Counted from the stretch's first letter, positions 1 through 9,309 are shown. The stretch is DNA of 35,418 nt from Flavobacterium sp. (GCA_012032075.1 JAAURU010000002.1:1-35418), one strand, 5' to 3'. Translations and numbers: made by a program. Notes: generated by a model from the letters alone, not told the origin.

Positions 1-17
1 TTATTTATTAGCGGTAA

Positions 18-89
18 CATATGGTATCACCTTTTTAATCATTTGTGTTTGTTTGCAACAAACTTGTTGTAAGTGGTGATTTTCATATG
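18..89. repeat. Repeat/hairpin unit 1
   Basis: CATATGGTATCACCTT (18-33), TCATTTGTGTTT (39-50), CAACAAACTTGTTG (56-69) and GTGGTGATTTTCATATG (73-89) follow one another. ATCACC (26-31) can pair with GGTGAT (75-80), and CATATG (18-23) with CATATG (84-89). The middle block is itself an inverted repeat (CAACAA/TTGTTG). The same ordered blocks recur at 117-233, so this is a repeated structured element in the non-coding stretch downstream of aspartate kinase. Its function is unknown. Confidence 0.7.
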
Positions 90-116
90 TAGATAAAATA
101 TTTCTTTTTTAATTGT

Positions 117-233
117 CATATGGTATCACCTTATCTTCATTTGTGTTTATCTCACAATGATTATATTTTTTCATCGGTATTCGATGATTTTTCAATTGTT
201 TTCAACAAACTTGTTGTTAGTGGTGATTTCATA
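117..233. repeat. Repeat/hairpin unit 2
   Basis: This is a second copy of the element at 18-89: CATATGGTATCACCTT (117-132), TTCATTTGTGTTT (136-148), CAACAAACTTGTTG (203-216) and GTGGTGATTTCATA (220-233). About 50 extra bases separate the second and third blocks and hold a small hairpin (CATCG at 172-176, CGATG at 182-186). The ATCACC/GGTGAT pairing is kept, although the right outer arm is shortened by one T and loses its final TG. The remaining bases to 291 are AT-rich with no gene. Confidence 0.7.
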
Positions 234-291
234 AAATTACTTTTTATAAAAGTAATGATTTTAAAAGAATTATAAAACTATTATTATGAAT

Positions 292-1545
292 TTACTCTTT
301 CGTAACAACTTGTAAAGTTTCTCTTGAGATTTGTTTTAATAAAACAGTTTTATTAGTTTCCACTATTTCCCTTGCTTTTTCGTCAAAATGTCTAATGGTG
401 TAAAGGGATACATTTTCGTTAAAAGAAATTTTGAATTTTTTTGCCAAAATATTCTTGACTTCTTCAAAATTACCAAACTTATCTTCGATACAAACTGAAA
501 AACTAATAGCTGAATTTTGAATTAAATTCACTTTTAATTTATGTTTGTGGAACAATGCAAAAATTTCACTTATGTGTTCTTCCATAATAAATGAGAAATC
601 TAAAGAAGAAAGTGAAAGTAACAATTGGTTTTTCTTAATGATATAACAAGGTAATTGCGGTTCTAAATCGGCTCCTTTTGAAACACTTGTTCCTGGCAAA
701 AGTGGATTGATAAAGGACTTTACAAATAAAGGGATTTCTTTTCTTTGTAAAGGTTGTAGGGTTTTTGGGTGAATTACACTAGCCTCCATAAAATGCTAAT
801 TCAATGGCTTCTCTATAAGAGATTTGGTTTAAAAGCACAGCATTTTCAAAATAACGAGGATCGGCATTTAAAACTCCTGGAACGTCCTTCCAAATGGTTA
901 CACTTTCAGCACCAATGCAATAAGCAAATATAGCAGCAGAATAGTCTGAACCTTCACGGCCTAGAGTAGTGGTGAAGTTATTTGGGTCTGAACCTAAAAA
1001 CCCTTGTGTTACATAGAGTTCGTTTTCTCAATTTTTTTAGTAATTAATGCTTGGGTTTGTTCCCAGTTTACATTTGCATCTCTATAAGTAGTGTCTGTTT
1101 TTATGAAATTACGTACATCTAACCAATTGTTTTTTAAACCTTTTTCATTAAGATAATAGCTTACAATAGTAGAAGATATTATTTCACCAAAACTTACTAT
1201 TTGGTCATACACAAAATTATAATTCGGAGATTTATTGCTTCTTAGAAAATATTCCAAATCGTCAAAATGAGCATTTACAGTGAAGTAAGCTTCATGATCT
1301 TCATCTTCAAATAAATCTAAGACAATTTGATTGTGGTATTTTCTAATTTCTTGAACAGATGCGTTAAGTTCGCTTGATTTATCGAAATAATTTTGAATAA
1401 TTGTTTCAAGAGCATTGGTTGTTTTTCCCATTGCCGAAACAATAATTAAAGTGTTTTTATAACCTACTTTTTCTAAAACTGAAGTTACATTTTTTACACC
1501 TTCAGCATCTTTAACTGATGCACCACCAAACTTAAAAATTTTCAT
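292..1545 (-). CDS. lysC: Aspartate kinase (monofunctional), frameshifted in this assembly
   Basis: Phosphorylates aspartate at the first step of the lysine/threonine/methionine and diaminopimelate pathway in the cytoplasm. The N-terminus MKIFKFGGASVKD carries the KFGGxSV nucleotide-binding motif. The central part, read in a second frame, contains FTTTLGREGSDYSAA, the conserved substrate-site segment. The C-terminal part starts at ASVIHPKTLQPL and covers the regulatory (ACT) region. The frame changes near 1015 and again near 786 (FYG|ASVIHP), so no single ORF spans the gene, but the three pieces join in order into one protein of about 417 residues, normal for the family. It lies 20 bp downstream of the GNAT gene, probably in one transcript. 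The breaks look like sequencing indels, since this gene is normally essential. Confidence 0.9.
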
Positions 1546-1565
1546 AGTTGTATATTAATTGGTCT

Positions 1566-2048
1566 TTAATAATTTTCTAATTTTTCCACAAAAGTAGCAA
1601 TTCCTTTTTCATCCATTTGTACTACTTGCCAGTCTTTTAAAATTTTTGCTCCACTTTTTTCATAAAACTTTATTGCATTTGTGTTCCAATCTAAAACATT
1701 CCATTCTACTCTTTTAACACCATCTCTTTTGCCTTGTTTTATAATTTCAGCATATAAAGCAAAACCAGCACCTGTTCCTCTTTTGCTTTCTTTTACCACT
1801 AAATCTTCCAAATGAATAGTTTTTCCTTTCCAAGTGGAATAACGATAGTAATATAATGCAACTCCAATAACTTCAGTATTTACTTCAGCAACAAAAGTAT
1901 GAAACAAAGGAGTTGCTGAGAAACCATCTTTTATTAAATCTTCAACGGTAACTTCAACTGCATTGGATTCGTTTTCAAATACTGCAAGTTCTTTGATTAA
2001 ACTTAGTACAGCAGTCATATCTTCAATAGTTCCTTTTCTAATTTTCAT
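1566..2048 (-). CDS. GNAT family N-acetyltransferase (SSAT/thialysine acetyltransferase-like)
   Basis: Cytoplasmic acetyl-CoA-dependent N-acetyltransferase of 160 residues, intact. The acetyl-CoA pyrophosphate-binding motif is in VVKESKRGTGAGFAL, with RGTGAG fitting the R/QxxGxG/A signature. The start MKIRKGTIEDM and the IHLEDLVV strand before the motif resemble the diamine/spermidine acetyltransferase (SAT) subgroup, and the C-terminal NTNAIKFYEKSGA is the typical GNAT motif B. The substrate cannot be assigned from sequence alone. It is the first gene of a two-gene unit with aspartate kinase. Confidence 0.85.
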   Translation of the reverse strand: MKIRKGTIEDMTAVLSLIKELAVFENESNAVEVTVEDLIKDGFSATPLFHTFVAEVNTEVIGVALYYYRYSTWKGKTIHLEDLVVKESKRGTGAGFALYAEIIKQGKRDGVKRVEWNVLDWNTNAIKFYEKSGAKILKDWQVVQMDEKGIATFVEKLENY

Positions 2049-2083
2049 GTCTTTTGTTTTTTGCTAAATTAAAAATGTTATTG

Positions 2084-2129
2084 AATACATAATGTATTTA
2101 TTATGCTAAATTTAAGCTCAACAAAATTA
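2084..2129 (-). promoter_or_regulatory. Putative promoter of the GNAT-lysC unit with a palindrome downstream
   Basis: On the minus strand TAATTTTG (plus coordinates 2122-2129) matches the Bacteroidota -7 box TAnnTTTG, 74 bases before the GNAT start. Between box and gene lies a perfect 15-base palindrome, AATACATAATGTATT (2084-2098), which could be an operator or a chance AT-rich inversion. No clear -33 TTG was seen. Confidence 0.4.
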
Positions 2130-2195
2130 AACATTAATTTATATTTTTATTATAAATCATATTTTTGTAACAAAATTTTATATTTCTGTATAAAA

Positions 2196-2219
2196 AAAGA
2201 CTGCCAATTGACAGTCTTT
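2196..2219 (-). terminator. Rho-independent terminator of the orphan T9SS gene
   Basis: AAAGACTG (2196-2203) pairs with CAGTCTTT (2212-2219) around an 8-base loop. Read on the minus strand the stem is followed by a T run. It sits 26 bases after the stop of the gene at 2245-3492. Confidence 0.8.
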
Positions 2220-2244
2220 AATATTATATAAGAAATTGTTTTAT

Positions 2245-3492
2245 TTAATTTTTAACAAACTTAGTTGTGCTAACTCCTTCATTGCTATTTAGTTTTACAA
2301 TATAAGTTGCATTTTGTAAATCAGATACATCAACAGTTAGAGCAGTTTCTCCTTGCTTGTTTGCAACTTCTTTTACTTTTTGACCTAATAAATTCAATAT
2401 TTCAATAGAATTAAAAGAGTTTTTACTAGAAATTGTAAGTTGGTTTTTAGCTGGGTTAGGATATAAAGTAGTTGAAACATAATCGAAAGAAGAGGAAGAA
2501 AGTGTGTTATTCAATACAACTTTATAATTATCAAAATAGGCTTGATTTTGATCTACATTACTTGTACCGTGTTTAAAATAAAAACCAAATGTATTCATTG
2601 AAGTCATGGTATAAGTATTATCAATTACACTACCAACTAAATTAGCTGTGCCTGAAGGAGAAATATTTGATGGATCAGCCCAATTCATATCTCCATCATC
2701 TCTTACAAATAATTTCCATTCATCATTACTTGGATTATATGTAACTTTAACACTTACAAAATTCCATTTATTTGCTAAAGGTGTTCCAGGTAAAATTATT
2801 GATGTCATTGTTGAGCCACCTACAGGACACCCACTACCGCATGAATAGGCTCCATCAGCATATTTTCTTAAAGAAACTACATTGTCTGACACTCCACCAC
2901 CTACTTGATGAAATGTTACAACATAGCCAGTTCCACCTTGCATTACGTTTGAATTACTACCGGCAAGAATTACAATCATCCCATAATTTGTGCCAGATCC
3001 ATCAACAGAAAAACCAGATAATCCACTGCCAGTAGCTGAGCCTCTATTTGTTCTCATGTTAAAAGACCATTCTACAAGTTGTGTATTGTTTTTCAAAATT
3101 GGACTAAATGGTGCTGTATATGCTGAAAGTGGAGCGGTTACTTGAATGGTTCCACTATTTGTAGTTCCTCCTTGTATTAGATTTAAAAATGCATTAGGGG
3201 GATTTGTATTAGTGAAATCAATTGATGTTGCAGCACTGCCAGCAGACATAGATGATACTATTTGCCCATAGGATGCCTCAGTTGTTTGAGGAGTTCGATC
3301 GTTTTTTAATGATAATTGAGTATAACTTACAGATGGTGTTCCGCCTGGTGAAAGAGTCGCACGATTGAAATTATCACTAAATACTGTTGTTTGACCAAAA
3401 GAAATACCTGTCATTAAAAGAACTGAAAACAAAGAAACCTTTTTAGTTTGATTGATAAATCGCTGTTTAGTAGAATAAGTAGTTTTGTTCAT
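2245..3492 (-). CDS. T9SS-secreted protein of unknown function (concanavalin/LamG-like body)
   Basis: 415 residues, intact. An N-terminal signal region (KKVSLFSVLLMTGISFGQ) is followed by a Ser/Thr/Gly-rich body predicted by eye to be a beta-sandwich (strands such as KWNFVSVKVTYNP and FYFKHG, ending AYFDNYKVVL). A C-terminal T9SS type A sorting domain starts at LYPNPAKNQLTI and ends TKFVKN, so the protein should be exported to the cell surface or beyond. CGSGCP may form a disulfide. No catalytic motif is recognised. It is transcribed alone, with its own terminator and an upstream operator-like site resembling the one before susC, which suggests co-regulation with the PUL. It could be an uncharacterised lyase or a binding protein. 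Confidence 0.75.
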   Translation of the reverse strand: MNKTTYSTKQRFINQTKKVSLFSVLLMTGISFGQTTVFSDNFNRATLSPGGTPSVSYTQLSLKNDRTPQTTEASYGQIVSSMSAGSAATSIDFTNTNPPNAFLNLIQGGTTNSGTIQVTAPLSAYTAPFSPILKNNTQLVEWSFNMRTNRGSATGSGLSGFSVDGSGTNYGMIVILAGSNSNVMQGGTGYVVTFHQVGGGVSDNVVSLRKYADGAYSCGSGCPVGGSTMTSIILPGTPLANKWNFVSVKVTYNPSNDEWKLFVRDDGDMNWADPSNISPSGTANLVGSVIDNTYTMTSMNTFGFYFKHGTSNVDQNQAYFDNYKVVLNNTLSSSSFDYVSTTLYPNPAKNQLTISSKNSFNSIEILNLLGQKVKEVANKQGETALTVDVSDLQNATYIVKLNSNEGVSTTKFVKN

Positions 3493-3516
3493 ATTATATA
3501 GTTTTTAAGTTTTAAA

Positions 3517-3530
3517 TGTAATCGATTCAA
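3517..3530. promoter_or_regulatory. Degenerate LacI-type operator before the T9SS gene
   Basis: TGTAATCGATTCAA differs at only two positions from the perfect palindrome TGTAATCGATTACA found before susC. It lies two bases downstream (in transcription sense) of a TATATTTA box, close to the geometry at susC, and 25 bases upstream of the start codon. Confidence 0.6.
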
Positions 3531-3532
3531 CC

Positions 3533-3540
3533 TAAATATA
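3533..3540 (-). promoter_or_regulatory. Putative -7 box of the T9SS gene
   Basis: TATATTTA on the minus strand matches TAnnTTTG except at the last base, next to the operator-like palindrome. No convincing -33 element was seen. Confidence 0.4.
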
Positions 3541-3640
3541 ATAAAATTTTACGAAAAATATATAATTGCAGCATAAAATTTAGGTATAATATTTTTTTAC
3601 GTTTAATTTTTAAAGAATTATAATGTAAAATACGATTATT

Positions 3641-3672
3641 TTAAATAAAAAAGCTTTGGAAATTTCCAAAAA
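3641..3672 (-). terminator. Putative terminator at the end of the kduD operon
   Basis: TTTGGAAATTTCCAAA (3655-3670) is a 16-base palindrome 27 bases after the kduD stop. On the minus strand it is followed by GCTTTTTTATTTAA, a T-rich tail. No other terminator is seen before the next promoter. Confidence 0.6.
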
Positions 3673-3696
3673 CCTTTAAATGTTGGATTTAATTTT

Positions 3697-4452
3697 TTAC
3701 CTTGCCATCCAGCCACCATCTACTGTAAGTAATGTTCCATGAACATAATTTGAAGCTTCTGAGGCTAAAAAGACTATAGGGCCTTTAAAATCATTAGGTT
3801 CTCCCCATCTTCCAGCAGGAATGCGTTCTAATATGGAGCGACTTCTGTTTTCATCGGCTCTCAAGGCTGAGGTATTATCTGTAGAAATATAGCCAGGTAC
3901 AATTGCATTTACGTTAATTCCTTTGGCTGCCCATTCGTTAGAAAAAGCTTTGGTAATTTGAGCTATAGCTCCTTTACTAGCTGCATAACCTGGAACAGTA
4001 ATTCCACCTTGAAAAGACAGGAGTGAAGCAGTAAATATAATTTTACCTGAACCTTTTTTTAGCATTTCTTTGCCTATTTCTCTTGATAAAATAAATGGAG
4101 CAGTTTGGTTTACTGCAATTACTTCATCCCAATATTCATCTGAATGTTCTGCAACTGGATTTCTTTTTATGGTTCCAGCATTGTTTACTAATATGTCAAT
4201 TATGGTATGTTCTTTTTTTACTTTTTCAATGAATTGGTAAATTGCATCTCTGTTTCCAAAATCACATTGGTAAGCATAAAATTTTTTACCTAAAGCTATA
4301 ACAGCTTTTTCTATTGCGCTATCTTTTAATTCTAAACTAGCAGAAACACCTATTATATTTGCTCCAGCTTCTGCTAATGCAATTGCCATTGCTTCTCCAA
4401 TTCCTCTTTTGCAACCTGTTACTAGTGCTGTTTTTCCTTCTAAACTAAACAT
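3697..4452 (-). CDS. kduD: 2-dehydro-3-deoxy-D-gluconate 5-dehydrogenase (KduD), SDR family
   Basis: Cytoplasmic NAD(H)-dependent reductase converting 2,5-diketo-3-deoxygluconate (from KduI) to KDG. 251 residues, intact, usual length. Classical short-chain dehydrogenase: TGCKRGIG at 12-19 binds the cofactor, NNAG is at 90-93, and the catalytic set is Ser143, Tyr156 and Lys160 (YAASK). The C-terminal ERIPAGRWGEP and TVDGGWMAR segments are typical of KduD. Its ATG overlaps the stop of the upstream DUF4861 gene (TAATG), implying translational coupling, and kduI lies just beyond, which supports the KduD call over a generic SDR. It is the last gene of the susC operon. Confidence 0.88.
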   Translation of the reverse strand: MFSLEGKTALVTGCKRGIGEAMAIALAEAGANIIGVSASLELKDSAIEKAVIALGKKFYAYQCDFGNRDAIYQFIEKVKKEHTIIDILVNNAGTIKRNPVAEHSDEYWDEVIAVNQTAPFILSREIGKEMLKKGSGKIIFTASLLSFQGGITVPGYAASKGAIAQITKAFSNEWAAKGINVNAIVPGYISTDNTSALRADENRSRSILERIPAGRWGEPNDFKGPIVFLASEASNYVHGTLLTVDGGWMAR

Positions 4453-5574
4453 TATTGTAGTGATATTTTTAAGGGTTGATCTATTTCTTTTTTAAAATTA
4501 TTTAGATATTGAAACCATTCTTGGGCGGTTTTAAAATCTCCTTGTTTGTCCCAACAAGCTCCTGTATAATAAATAAACGGTTCATTATTTTTTACTGTTA
4601 CATTAACTAATAATTGGTCGTATTTTTCAAAACTATTTTCAACTTTATTTGGAATAATTACACCAACACCTGTTGTTCCGTATTTTGGATGTGTTGGTTC
4701 CCAATATCCTATAATTCCATTAGTTTCATCTAAAAGGATAACATCTTTCTCTTTTCTTTTTACGATACCTACAACAGCTGCTATTGAATCTGATACCAAA
4801 GTATATTTATTTTCAATTTTGCTTAGTTGCGAACCTGCATCTATAGAAATTATTTTGCTTTGTTTAATACTGGAATTACCAACTTTCCACTCGCTGTAAA
4901 CTAACTCAAATGAGGTTCTTAATGGACCATTATCTAAAACTTTCCACTGTTGGTAATTTCCAGAATAAACAATTGAATCATTATAATATGGAGCTATATT
5001 TCCAGCTCCTAACGTTAAGCCTACATGATAATAATCCATTCCGTTGCCTAAATCTTCGTGGTATTTACCAATTTTATAACGTTCATTAATCACCATTTTG
5101 TCTGTTCTTTTAACCCAAACGTCATATCCGTATGCATCTTCTTTTGTTCCTTGTAGTGCTTTACCATAAGCTCTAAAAGCAATTTTATCATTTTCCCATG
5201 CAAATCGTCTTTTCTTTCAGGGACATATCTTCCAAAAGTTTTGATTTCAAAATGATTTTTTTACCACTTTTAATTGTCAATTTTAGTTGGCTTTTAGCTT
5301 TACAACTAACTTGAACTAATAGGTTTTGAATTTTTGAATTTCCTTTAAATTCTAATTGATACGGTAATTGTTTTTTGGTTTTTGCATCAATTACAATAAA
5401 ATTAGTGGTATCAATTTGATTAAATAGTGCTTTTATTTTGCTCCATTCTATTTCAATTAACTTTTCATTTTGGGCAAAATCTAAATTATTTTCAACAGTG
5501 ATTGTTACTTTATTTTGGGCAAAGCCAAATGTAACAACTAATAATAAAAATAATATTTTATACTTTGTAATCAT
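4452..5574 (-). CDS. Secreted DUF4861 family protein, frameshifted in this assembly
   Basis: Full length is about 374 residues when three frames are joined. The start MITKYKILFLLLVVTFGFAQN is a signal peptide, so the protein is exported, probably to the periplasm. The body (YHEDLGNGMDYYHVGLTLGAG, YTGACWDKQGDF) matches what I recall of DUF4861, common in uronic-acid PULs; its biochemical role is not known to me. The frame is lost near 5225 and again near 5187; reading through gives FGRYVPERKDD and then AWENDKIAFRAYGKALQGT, so one or two bases are missing. It lies between kduI and kduD with a 9-base gap and a coupled overlap, so it belongs to the operon and presumably handles an oligosaccharide intermediate. 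Confidence 0.75.
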
Positions 5575-5583
5575 TTTTTGGTT

Positions 5584-6427
5584 TTATCTTAAATCTTTTA
5601 TTAAACAATGATCCATATCTCCATAATCTAAATTTTCACCAGCCATTCCCCAAATGAAAGTGTAATTTGATGTTCCTGAACCAGAATGAATAGACCAATT
5701 AGGAGAAATTACCGCTTGTTCATTTTGCATCCAAATGTGTCTTGTTTCTTGTGGTTGTCCCATAAAATGACATACACTTTGATTATCTGGTACTTCAAAA
5801 TACAAATACACTTCCATTCTTCTGTCATGTGAATGAGCAGGCATAGTGTTCCAAACACTTCCTGTTTTTAATTCGGTCATTCCCATTTGCACTTGACATG
5901 TTTCAACTATACTATTAACGATTAATTTTCTAATAGTTCGATGGTTTGAAGTTTCAAGCGCTCCTAATTCCACTATTTCGGCTTCAGCTTGAGTAATTTT
6001 TTTAGTTGGGAATTTATGATGAGCTGGTGCAGAATTGATATAAAATTTAGATGGATTAGTTACATCTAAAGATTGAAAGGTTACTTTTTTGGTTTCTTTA
6101 CCAATGTAAATAGCTTCTTTATAATCAATTTCATAAGATTCACCATCAGCAACAATTTTTTCCTTTTCCTCCAATATTTATAATACCCATTTCTCTTCTT
6201 TCTAGAAAATAGGTTGCTTTTAAATCTGGAATGTTTGGAAGTTCAATAATTTCATTAATGGGCATAATGCCACCCACTAAAAAACGGTCATAATGTGATA
6301 AAGTAAAGTTAACATTATTTGCGCTAAATAGGTTTTCAATTAAAAAATTTGCTCTTAAAGTGTTTGTATCCATGCTTTTAGTCTCATTTGGACTAACTGC
6401 ATATCTACTATTGTAGGTAGTGTTCAT
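5584..6427 (-). CDS. kduI: 5-dehydro-4-deoxy-D-glucuronate isomerase (KduI), frameshifted in this assembly
   Basis: Isomerises 4-deoxy-L-threo-5-hexosulose uronate, the product released from unsaturated uronic acids, to 2,5-diketo-3-deoxygluconate for KduD. The two pieces join near 6155 in an A-run (GKGK|IVADGESYEIDYKEA) to give about 280 residues, the family length. The cupin zinc site is visible as PAHSHDRRMEVYLYF (HxH plus Glu) and the later His in NWSIHSGSGTSNY, followed by FIWGMAGEN typical of KduI. Cytoplasmic, with no signal peptide. It starts 4 bases after the stop of the upstream lyase gene. KduI rather than a pure alginate-type DEH reductase suggests that the lyase product follows the pectin/glycuronan route. 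Confidence 0.9.
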
Positions 6428-6431
6428 TTTG

Positions 6432-7637
6432 TTAATGCGTTAATTGTATAATTTCAGATTCGTATTTTTTTGGGTCTAATGCTATTGCAAGTTCTTTATA
6501 TTCAGGTTTATTAAAAACTTTAGCTCCCAAGAGTAAAGTTTAATAGCATCTCTATTTTCAGGATCTTTAATTTGTTCAAATTCCCATGCTTTGGTCTTAC
6601 TATAAAAAGGTAAATTCCATTCTAATGTTTTTTCAATTGATGCATTTTGTTTGGTTTTATAATTCCATAAATTGATGTTGATTTTTTCAGCGGCTTTAGC
6701 TAATAAGAAATAACCATACATATTCATATTTACATAATTCCAAGATTTTGTTCTTTCTAATTCAAATGGTTGACTTCCATCGGAACTTATTTGTTTGTCT
6801 AGTCTGTCTTTAATTATTGCAATTTCATTATTGGCAATTTCAAGGTGATCTGAAAATATTGCAAAAACTAATACTTGAAAACTAAAATAGGTTCCATGGT
6901 TATTTTTTGAATCTTCTTCTTCAATACCAATTGGTGATTCTTTTAGCCATTTAAGATAATCTGAAAACCATTTCTTTAAAATAATTTGATTTTTAACTGA
7001 CCAACTTTTTGATGTTTGCAATAAAATAGATGCGTCAATAATTTTATATAATTCTCTAGTTTCAATTATACCAGTTCCTCTTCCTGTATTTCTTCCTTTA
7101 ATGCCCTGTCCAAAATTTAGATTTGGATTTTGCTTAGTTTGCTCATCTATAAACCAGTTTTCAATTAGTTTAGTAGCAAATTCGGCATATTTTTCATCTT
7201 TGGTAAAGTAGTAGCATAAGGAAAGCATTTCAACATCATTTTCCAGTTTGTCCATTTCCTTAGAATCAGTTATTTCATAATATTCTGGATTCGTTACTCC
7301 ATCTTTTCTAATGTATGGTAAACCATCAACTGTTGTGGAATCGGGCCACCAATAAGAGCCTACACTCATGTAATCATGAATATCTCCACTGGGAGGAATT
7401 TGTTTTTTATGAGTAACTGAATACAGTGTTTTTGATTGAAGAATTTTATCTGATTTACTAATTAATTTTTTAGGTATTTCAGTTTTTCTTCATTTTTAGA
7501 ATCAATAAGGTTTAGGTTATTTGATAAAATATTACCATGATAATTATCGTTTTTGGAGAAGTATTTGTTTGACTAAATCCAAAACTATTTTTTAAGAATA
7601 GTAATAGTAATAAAACAAAGAAAGTATTTTTATTCAT
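6432..7637 (-). CDS. Secreted alginate-lyase-superfamily enzyme (PF05426; PL38/PL5-like), frameshifted
   Basis: Predicted polysaccharide lyase of about 400 residues after joining frames. The start MNKNTFFVLLLLLFLKNSFG, followed by FSQ, is a signal peptide without a lipobox Cys. The (alpha/alpha)-toroid core has YWWPD, NPNLNFGQGIKGR, GRGTGIIETREL, the conserved SKNNHGTYFSFQ (NNHG, likely active-site Asn/His) and PFELERTKSWNY. The frame breaks near 7500-7540 and near 6528; reading through the latter gives a C-terminus ending EIIQLTH and a stop at 6432-6434. It has a close paralogue at 26434-27612 sharing all these motifs. From memory, PL38 members cleave beta-1,4-glucuronan and PL5 cleaves mannuronate; sequence alone does not decide. 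It follows a hairpin terminator after susD. Confidence 0.78.
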
Positions 7638-7651
7638 TTTTATCTAAATAA

Positions 7652-7681
7652 AACTAAAGCCAACTTTGGTTGGCTTTAGTT
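7652..7681 (-). terminator. Intra-operon terminator/attenuator between susD and the lyase gene
   Basis: AACTAAAGCCAA (7652-7663) pairs perfectly with TTGGCTTTAGTT (7670-7681) around a 6-base loop. It lies in the 54-base gap between the susD stop (7692) and the start of the next gene (7637). The minus-strand tail is TTTATTTAG, a weak T tract, so partial read-through is plausible. It could also stabilise the 3' end of the susCD message. Confidence 0.75.
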
Positions 7682-7691
7682 AAAATGTTTA

Positions 7692-9291
7692 TTAATATCC
7701 AGAGTTTTGTTCAATAGGATTTATTGTATTTGTAATTATTTCAAAATTTGGAATAGGTAACAATTTGAATTTATCATTAGGAACTGTTACTTTAGTTTGT
7801 AATTGAGTCGCAGTTAAAGGGTCATTATATTGAGCATAGAAAGGTTCCATTGCTGTAAAATGATTTATCATAACATTTTCAGCAGTAATTGAAGTCATGG
7901 TTGTATTAAATCTTAATAAATCAAACCAGCGTTGGTTTTCTAATGCGAATTCCCATCTTCTTTCATCTGCAACAGCTTTTTCAAAAGCTGGAATTGTTGT
8001 TGGGTTTACAGCAGTAAGACCAGCTCTAGTATGTACCCGATTCAAATATCCTAAAGTAGTAGTGTTTGGAGTTCCATCTGCTTCACAATACATTAATAAT
8101 ACATCACTATATCTTAATACTGGCCAATCAAGTTCAGAATCGTTTGCAACTGCTGAAGCACTGTTGTGTTTTGCTGCCCAATATGTCCAAGTAGTAGGAG
8201 CAGAAAATGGATTTGGTTTATATACTTTAATATTGAAATTTCTTCTAATGTCATTTGTAGCATAAGAATTATATAATTCTTCTGTAGGATTGTTAAATGA
8301 GCCTCTATTTCCAGCTGGTAAAATTAATCCTGTTTGAACAGCAACACTTGTTGTATTTGTAGAAAAACAGGTTGCTTAAAAGAACTTTCCATATCCTAAA
8401 ACCACCAGATTTTATATCTAATTGCAAATAGTAATTCAGCATTAACTTCATTATTTGCTGAAAAAACATTTGCATAACCACTAGTACCTGTCAACAATGA
8501 ATAACCACTATTAGTTATCACGTCATTTAATAAGGTTAAGGCCTCTGACTTTTGACCTCTTGTTAAATATACTTTAGCAAGTAATGCTTTAGCAGCCCAT
8601 GCAGTTGCTCTACCTTTATCTACAGCTGGTGTTCCTGAAAATGTACTTGCTGAACAATTTGTAGATGCGTGTTTTAAATCTGCAATAATAAACTTATATA
8701 CATCATTAACTGTTGCACGATTAAGAGTTAATGCCTCTTCTGGAGTAACAACTCTGTCGATTAGAAATGTTTTTCCAAACAGTCTTACCAAGTTAAAATA
8801 ATGATAGGCTCTCATAAAAGAAGCTTCACCAGAAATCCTTTTTCTTACAGGTTCAGAAATAGGTAAGGAACCATTATTAAAATTAATATTACCATTAGTC
8901 TCATCATAAGAAGTTTTTAAAGCATTTTGTAAAATATTGATACTTCTAATACTTTGATAGGTAGTTTTCCAGTAATTTTCAATGATTAAATCAAAAGAAG
9001 GTGCTTCAAAAATATCATTACTTAGAATTTGCAAATTCTGAGAATTTGTTGTGCCGTAATTATTCATAAATGTATTGTCACTTCGAATTTCTGTTAACAT
9101 CCATTCATGAGTCACTGGACCCCTTAAACTACTATAGCACCCGTTTAATGCTAAATTAAATTCTGTTTCATCTCTAAAAAATCATCCTGAGCGATTTCAT
9201 TTTTATTTTCAAGATCAATGTAATCTGAACAACTTGAAAGCGTTGTAATTGTTATTACAAGTAGGAAACAATTATATATTATATTTTTCAT
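7692..9291 (-). CDS. susD: SusD/RagB family outer-membrane glycan-binding lipoprotein, frameshifted
   Basis: Surface lipoprotein that captures oligosaccharides and closes over the SusC channel. The start MKNIIYNCFLLVITITTLSS is followed by Cys21, a lipoprotein signal. Reading through a T-run near 9175 gives FFRDETEFNLALNGCYSSLRG, typical of the SusD N-terminus. ASFMRAYHYFNLVRLFG and GRATAWAAKALLAKVYLTRG are the SusD TPR helices. The C-terminal part has LDWPVLRYSDVLLMYCEA and DERRWEFALENQRWFDLLRF. At least three frame changes (near 9175, 8395 and 8360) split it; joined it is about 533 residues, normal for the family. It lies 18 bases downstream of susC. Confidence 0.92.
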
Positions 9292-9309
9292 CGTACTTAA
9301 TTATTTTAA

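Noticed and set aside
18..233. Repeats at the left end as a CRISPR array
   Set aside because: There are only two units, the repeat is composite with unequal spacing, there are no regular spacers and no cas genes.
292..1545. Aspartate kinase as a true pseudogene
   Set aside because: Broken genes of all classes occur at the same rate and the read-through protein is full length, so assembly error is more likely.
7897..8265. 122-codon plus-strand open frame
   Set aside because: It is antisense to susD, which has family motifs through the same interval.
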